This document shows positions 6,435 through 10,180 of a stretch of DNA of 10,180 nucleotides, one piece after another. This DNA comes from JAGLQA01 sp023135565 (GTDB taxonomy: Bacteria > Acidobacteriota > Aminicenantia > UBA2199). The notes under the pieces were generated by a model, which searched no databases, was not told the DNA's origin, and saw only the letters and a program-made list of their open reading frames with translations. The stretch covers positions 1-10,180 of the forward strand of contig DAOWCY010000238.1 in the NCBI GenBank assembly GCA_030639305.1. The letters are read 5' to 3'. The position numbers and the translations under genes were made by a program. Position 1 is the stretch's first letter; every line of letters begins with the position of its first letter.

Positions 6435-7502
6435 ATGAATTCCCTTAAAAAAGAAGAACTGGATGTAACAGCCAAAAGGCATGGTGAAGAATTTAATTCT
6501 AAATATAAGAATTATGGCTATCCTTCTCTGGAAGTACAGAATCAGTTGGCTGGTCGGTACACTTTCGAAGGGGAGTTGATAGGACATGGACAATTTTCTA
6601 GATTGTATGCTATGAGCCATGTACACAGGGAAGGGGAATACGCCTTAAAAATAATGGATTTCGAGTTTACTCTACAACACATAAAAAAAAATAATCGTGA
6701 ACATAAAGATATAAAGAAAGAATTTGAAAAAAGGAGCAAAAGGTTTATAGAAAAGGCAAATTTCTTCTACGCTTTGCAGCACCATCCAAATATCGTTGAC
6801 ATAGATAATGCCGGATTCGTACCCATAGAACACGAAGACGTAGAGTATAAAATCCCCTATGTGGTACTAAAAAGAATACGGGGAGTTACGCTGGAAGAGT
6901 TAATCGAGAAAGATAGCCCTTTGGCCTTAGAGAGGATATTTAATATTGCGATCGGTATTGTCTCTGCTCTCCAGGCAATCCACAAAAAAGACTATACTTA
7001 CTGGGAAGTGATCCCCAGGAAGATATTTATAGAAGAAAAAACCGGTGATGCGATTCTACTCAGCGCCGGGTTACCCAGCGATAAGGATATTGTTTTGGAA
7101 TGGGTCAGTATAACAAAAGTAAGCGATACGCGTCTTGTTTACGTTAGAGACAATGTCCCTCAAGATTCTAATCGAAAAAAAAGGGGAATCGCTTCCGATA
7201 TGAGCCTGTTTGGAATATTACTTTATCAAATCATAATGGGCGAGGTTTATGATAAAGAGGACGATATTAATCTTTTTGAAATTTTGAATAAAGAAACGGA
7301 TGAAAAAATCCTCAGTCAAATGAAAGATAAGTCAGGCATCCCCGGGAATGTTTTGAAGGATTTGCTGAAAATTACCAGGAAAACAATGGCTAAAGGTCGT
7401 AGGAAACGATATCGAAGTATGGAAAATATTATAAAAGACCTGGAAAAGGCAAGAAAAATATTTTTTGCAGGAAAAGCTTTAGAATGGAAACATGAAGGCT
7501 AA
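6435..7502 (+). CDS. Cytoplasmic pseudokinase, degenerate paralogue of the downstream kinase
   Basis: ATG 6435, 10 nt after the previous stop, is preferred over the in-frame TTG at 6414, which would overlap that gene. Neither has a strong ribosome site, so translational coupling is likely. The 355-residue product has no signal peptide or membrane span. A protein-kinase fold is recognisable: glycine-rich loop LIGHGQFSRLYA (about 48-59), lysine K72 in ALKIM, HPNIVDI, and lobe positions D255 and R325. The catalytic loop is destroyed. HRD is replaced by Y189-W190-E191, the loop Lys and Asn positions are Ile193 and Lys196, and DFG is Ser210-Ala211-Gly212. No GTP-APE segment is visible. It aligns almost throughout with the next gene, including the same long insert between strand beta3 and helix C, so the two probably arose by tandem duplication. 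It may still bind ATP through K72 and allosterically control the active kinase. The frame is intact, so it is not a decaying gene. Confidence 0.85.
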   Translation: MNSLKKEELDVTAKRHGEEFNSKYKNYGYPSLEVQNQLAGRYTFEGELIGHGQFSRLYAMSHVHREGEYALKIMDFEFTLQHIKKNNREHKDIKKEFEKRSKRFIEKANFFYALQHHPNIVDIDNAGFVPIEHEDVEYKIPYVVLKRIRGVTLEELIEKDSPLALERIFNIAIGIVSALQAIHKKDYTYWEVIPRKIFIEEKTGDAILLSAGLPSDKDIVLEWVSITKVSDTRLVYVRDNVPQDSNRKKRGIASDMSLFGILLYQIIMGEVYDKEDDINLFEILNKETDEKILSQMKDKSGIPGNVLKDLLKITRKTMAKGRRKRYRSMENIIKDLEKARKIFFAGKALEWKHEG

Positions 7503-9237
7503 TTGGGAAAAAGACAGTGCTTTACAAGTCGTCATGGAGAAGATCGGCGTAGACTATGAAATCCTGGATTACGTAGGAGGCGGGGGGTTATCCAGGATAT
7601 ATAAGGTACGGCAAAAATTTTTCGGGGATTTTCGCGCCCTCAAAATAATGGATGTGGATTATCTCTCGCAAATTTTCGATAAAAGCGGGGTAAAAGATAA
7701 GAATAAAAAGTTCGCAGACATAAAAGGAAGATTTATCAAAGAAGCAGGGATTTTCGAAAAAATTTCTCATCCCAATATCGCCAGGATGTATGACAGCGGT
7801 TTTGTCAAAGATAAAAAAAGGCAGATTGAAATTCCCTATTTGATTATGGAGTTTATCGATGGGCTTACCCTGGGCGACATTTTAAATAAGGATACTCCTT
7901 TGGATTTTGAAAGAATCCTCGGGTTCTCCGAAGACATACTCCCGGCCCTACATAAAATCCACGAAGAGAATATAATACACCGGGACATTAAGCCCGCCAA
8001 TATCATGATCGATAATAACGGTAAAGCTATATTAATCGATTTCGGCTTGGCCGAAGATAAACCGGACGGGGAATCATCTACCACCGGCGCTATTATGGGA
8101 ACCCCCGCATACATTGCCCCGGAAATAATCTCAAGATCGAAAAATCCGGGTCCGGCATCGGATATTTACTCCTTCGGGGTCGTGCTATATGAAATGGTGG
8201 CTGGTAAAAAACCTTTCGAAGGTGGTCACCAATTAGAATTGATTTATGATCAACTAAGTTTCTCTGTCCCGAATTTGACAAAAATAAACCCCAAAGCCCC
8301 TCCGGGTATCCGGGAAATAGTAAAAAAAGCCATGGCTCTAAATCCTAACGAGAGGTATAATAGCGCCGAAGAACTCCTGGCAGATCTTAAAAAATTAAAA
8401 GAAAATTTGAATAATAGGGGCAGGAAAAAATTATTTAAATCCCTGGCAGCTTCTTTCATAATTGCTGCGGTAGCGCTATTTTTAATTGTTAACCACCTGA
8501 ACAGGATAGGATTCTTAAATAAACTGCCTGGGGATGTAAAACAGGTGTATAAAAGTACGGATATAAAGCCGGTTCAAAATAACAAAAAAGCCTGGGAAGC
8601 TGATTTCGGGGATGGGATAGTCATGGTTTATATCCCCCCGGGTAAAAATCTCCCCGGGTTCTGGATGGGGAAAACCGAAGTAACGGTAAGCCGGTACATG
8701 GAATTTGTCGACGAAACCCGGTCCAATGAACCGGAATGGAGGGAAAAGGACAGCCCTTTTAATATTGAAACCGGAACGGATAAATATTACGAGAATCAAG
8801 TGGATAATGATTTTCCCGTGGTGGGGGTTTCCCTGGAAAATGCAGCGGCTTACTGCCGCTGGCTGTCCGAAAAAACGGGATTGAATTTTACACTTCCCTC
8901 TGAGGCGCAGTGGCAAATGGCGGCCCGGGGAACGGACGGTCGCGATTATCCCTGGAAAAAGGACAGCCGTAGCGCTTATACTAATTTAGCCAACTTTGGC
9001 TTCCCGGGTAGAAAAACAACAAAAGTAGGGTCATATCCCGGCGGCGCATCTTTCTATGGGTTGTTGGATATGGCAGGCAATGTGGAAGAGATGTGCGGCA
9101 ATAATGCTGCCCGCGGCGGCAGCTTTTTAGACCGGAAGGAAGAGTTTATTAAGTGCACATCCAGGAAAGAACTCGACTCTTCTAAACAGCGTTCTAATAA
9201 TTTGGGTTTTCGTCTTTGCATGACCTTTAAGCGTTAA
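7492..9237 (+). CDS. PknB-type Ser/Thr kinase, single membrane span, extracytoplasmic FGE-like domain
   Basis: Its ATG overlaps the end of the pseudokinase gene by 11 nt. Residues about 23-300 are a complete kinase domain: Gly-rich loop VGGGGLSRIY, K51 in ALKIM, helix-C E84, H163-R164-D165 with K167 and N170, D183-F184-G185, GTPAYIAPE (203-211), D224 in SDIYSFG, and R288. All catalytic residues are present and it is an RD kinase. S195, S196, T197 and T198 in the activation segment are candidate autophosphorylation sites. A basic stretch (RGRKK, about 309-313) precedes one membrane helix (about 317-334), placing the kinase in the cytoplasm. Residues about 366-580 are an FGE/C-type-lectin-like domain (TEVTVSRYMEFV, TLPSEAQWQMAARG, DMAGNVEE, ARGGSF, NNLGFRLC) lacking both FGE active-site cysteines, so it is probably a ligand- or partner-binding sensor. 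Kinase-FGE fusions are known, for example chlamydial Pkn1. Last gene of the operon; its substrates are unknown. Confidence 0.9.
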   Translation: MKANWEKDSALQVVMEKIGVDYEILDYVGGGGLSRIYKVRQKFFGDFRALKIMDVDYLSQIFDKSGVKDKNKKFADIKGRFIKEAGIFEKISHPNIARMYDSGFVKDKKRQIEIPYLIMEFIDGLTLGDILNKDTPLDFERILGFSEDILPALHKIHEENIIHRDIKPANIMIDNNGKAILIDFGLAEDKPDGESSTTGAIMGTPAYIAPEIISRSKNPGPASDIYSFGVVLYEMVAGKKPFEGGHQLELIYDQLSFSVPNLTKINPKAPPGIREIVKKAMALNPNERYNSAEELLADLKKLKENLNNRGRKKLFKSLAASFIIAAVALFLIVNHLNRIGFLNKLPGDVKQVYKSTDIKPVQNNKKAWEADFGDGIVMVYIPPGKNLPGFWMGKTEVTVSRYMEFVDETRSNEPEWREKDSPFNIETGTDKYYENQVDNDFPVVGVSLENAAAYCRWLSEKTGLNFTLPSEAQWQMAARGTDGRDYPWKKDSRSAYTNLANFGFPGRKTTKVGSYPGGASFYGLLDMAGNVEEMCGNNAARGGSFLDRKEEFIKCTSRKELDSSKQRSNNLGFRLCMTFKR

Positions 9238-9267
9238 CCGGGGAATTGACAGCAATTTTGGCCCACG

Positions 9268-9287
9268 GATTACACAGGTTAACACAG
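9268..9287. repeat. Short direct repeat in intergenic DNA
   Basis: GATTACACAG is followed immediately by GTTAACACAG (8 of 10 identical) and then by ATTTGTG. Variants of the phrase CACGGATTACACAG are frequent in intergenic DNA of environmental genomes (general impression, unchecked). No function can be assigned. It lies 31 nt after the kinase stop codon. Confidence 0.3.
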
Positions 9288-9334
9288 ATTTGTGATGGAG
9301 ATTATAGCGGCATTCCGACACTCTTGCCTGCCCC

Positions 9335-9553
9335 CTAAAAAAGCTTCCGGGGTAGGGGAACAGGGTCCCAGGGCAGACCATACTGCCGCACCAATCCTTT
9401 TATAAACAAAAGATGAATACAGGGCACGTCCCGGTTCGCCATCTCGAATAATACGCCGCGCTCTTTCTCGAGAGGCAGGGGCAGTTCCCGGTTTAAACCG
9501 GGTTTTACTTTCAGCACAAGGCTGCTCAAACCGATGTTGGCTTCACCTCCGCC
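9335..9553 (-). pseudogene. 5'-truncated remnant resembling the C-terminus of poly-gamma-glutamate system (PgsW-like) proteins
   Basis: On the minus strand a short frame ends at TAG 9337-9335 and reads GGGEANIG, then RGVLFEMANRDVPCIHLL, then VRQYGLPWDPVPLPRK. The pattern of a glycine-rich phrase, a VPxIHLL segment and a YGLPxDPVPLP tail looks to me like the C-terminus of poly-gamma-glutamate system proteins, which are several hundred residues long. Here only about 70 residues remain: the frame runs back to a TAA at 9592-9590, and the HEPN gene occupies the DNA beyond 9643, leaving no room for the rest. The only start in the frame is a TTG at 9529 with no evident ribosome site. I read this as debris of a deleted or displaced gene. 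The family match is from memory of the motif. Confidence 0.5.
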
Positions 9554-9643
9554 GCAAAGATGTGCTCGGTGCGTTGGAGTGTTGGAATGTTAAACAAACA
9601 CGGATTGGGAAACCGGGGGTGGTGTGTAAAAGTATGGAGGATT

Positions 9644-10027
9644 CTAAAAAAGCCCCTCTATCTCCTCGATAAACAAATTTGCCGTATCGAGCCATTCCTT
9701 GATCTTCTCCTCCTCGAATTTAACAAAATCACCATAATCTCCCTTTTGCCTGAATTCAAACATTCTTGAATAGAATTTCCCCATGTCCAGGTTAACCCTT
9801 TTCGTTTTAATAAAATGCCTCTGAAAAAGTCCCATCACGCCGGTATGTTTCGAGGTTTTTAAACCTTCACCTAACAATAACGCATGTACTTCATAAAATA
9901 GACCATAATAGATACGATTGACTGAAGAAAAGAACCTCTTGTTTTCAAATAATAATTTTGCATCCTCAAGAGACTCCTTTGCTCTTTCTCTCCGGTAATC
10001 TATTAGATCACTTTTCCAGTTGTTCAA
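9644..10027 (-). CDS. HEPN-domain protein (UPF0332/PF05168-like), probable toxin-side partner of an MNT protein
   Basis: The 127-residue helical protein matches the HEPN pattern almost end to end: RAKESLEDAKLLFENKRFFSSVNRIYYGLFYEVHALL (15-51), KHTGVMGLFQRHFIKT (60-75), and EFRQKGDYGDFVKF (91-104). The TTG start at 10027 overlaps the TGA of the upstream MNT gene by 4 nt, and AAGGAA lies about 8 nt before it, which supports translational coupling. HEPN/MNT pairs act as toxin-antitoxin modules, in which the MNT enzyme adds AMP groups to the HEPN RNase. The RNase signature R-x4-6-H is not visible (R38 is followed by H48, ten residues on), so activity is uncertain and this may be one of the divergent HEPN proteins. 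Transcribed against the kinase operon. Confidence 0.85.
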   Translation of the reverse strand: MNNWKSDLIDYRRERAKESLEDAKLLFENKRFFSSVNRIYYGLFYEVHALLLGEGLKTSKHTGVMGLFQRHFIKTKRVNLDMGKFYSRMFEFRQKGDYGDFVKFEEEKIKEWLDTANLFIEEIEGLF

Positions 10028-10180
10028 ATGCGGATTCCTTCTTGTTGAATGTTATCGTAAAGTGGCATCACCTTTGCACGGGGCGTTTCCCAGAAATCGT
10101 GCGAATAAACAATCACTCCAAAAACAATATCATACTCTAATCCCACCTCGAAAGCTGCATCAAAGATTCGCTCCTCTAAC
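10024..10180 (-). CDS. MNT-type nucleotidyltransferase, C-terminal part (runs off the window)
   Basis: Read on the minus strand from the window edge, one frame is open for 51 codons to TGA 10026-10024. It reads EERIFDAAFEVGLEYDIVF, then GVIVYSHDFWETPRAK, then PLYDNIQQEGIRI. The ending, a hydrophobic strand followed by a segment finishing in an N-x-x-x-E-G-I pattern, is typical of the C-terminus of minimal nucleotidyltransferases paired with HEPN proteins. The catalytic GSxARG...DxD part lies beyond the window. The call rests on this tail plus the coupled HEPN gene. The predicted role is antitoxin or modifier of the HEPN partner. Confidence 0.72.
   Translation of the reverse strand, partial: LEERIFDAAFEVGLEYDIVFGVIVYSHDFWETPRAKVMPLYDNIQQEGIRI

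Noticed and set aside
8515..8916. 133-codon antisense open frame inside the kinase gene
   Set aside because: It lies wholly opposite the FGE-like domain of the kinase and has no recognisable protein features.
3314..9237. Diversity-generating retroelement acting on the FGE-like domains
   Set aside because: No reverse transcriptase, accessory gene or template/variable repeat pair is visible in the window.
9244..9259. AATTG-ACAG-CAATT hairpin after the kinase gene, as a terminator
   Set aside because: The stem is only 5 bp and AT-rich, with just two T beyond it. It is too weak to call.
1..10180. CRISPR arrays, insertion sequences, rRNA genes or attachment sites
   Set aside because: No spaced direct repeats, transposase, integrase or RNA gene signature was seen on either strand.

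Overview
The window appears to come from the chromosome of an uncultured Gram-negative bacterium. Evidence for an outer membrane and periplasm is the OmpA-type peptidoglycan-binding domain, the DctP-type periplasmic binding domain and several exported proteins. The combination of eukaryote-like kinases, a secreted caspase-like protein, formylglycine-generating-enzyme (FGE)-like domains, a GH95 enzyme and short dispersed palindromes recalls candidate phyla known mainly from metagenomes (for example the Aminicenantes/KSB1 type). That placement is an impression, not a demonstration.

Layout. Positions 1-266 are mostly non-coding, with a possible 3' end of an upstream gene, a perfect 20-bp palindrome and a second palindrome just before the next gene. 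Positions 267-2750 (+) encode a secreted GH95-family alpha-L-fucosidase-like enzyme with its catalytic residues intact. Positions 2751-3313 form a 563-bp intergenic region holding weak hairpins, six degenerate 21-bp tandem repeats and a near-consensus sigma70-type promoter (TTGACA, 17 nt, TAAAAT). A tiny open frame starts at the predicted +1 of that promoter.

Positions 3314-9237 (+) hold four tightly packed genes that look like one operon: (1) a secreted caspase-like/FGE-like fusion; (2) a membrane-anchored protein joining a DctP-type solute-binding domain to an OmpA-like peptidoglycan-binding domain; (3) a cytoplasmic pseudokinase; (4) an apparently active PknB-type Ser/Thr kinase with one membrane span and an extracytoplasmic FGE-like domain. 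Gaps are 12 nt, 10 nt and an 11-nt overlap. The simplest reading is an envelope-sensing signalling module. A peptidoglycan-tethered binding protein and FGE-like domains sit outside the inner membrane, a kinase/pseudokinase pair sits inside, and a caspase-like protein is exported. No transporter membrane subunits accompany the binding protein, so it is unlikely to be part of a normal TRAP transporter here. This operon is the main candidate for an undescribed system.

Positions 9238-10180 face the other way. They contain a 5'-truncated remnant resembling the C-terminus of poly-gamma-glutamate system (PgsW-like) proteins, then a HEPN-domain protein translationally coupled to the C-terminus of an MNT nucleotidyltransferase cut by the window edge. 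This is a HEPN/MNT toxin-antitoxin-type pair.
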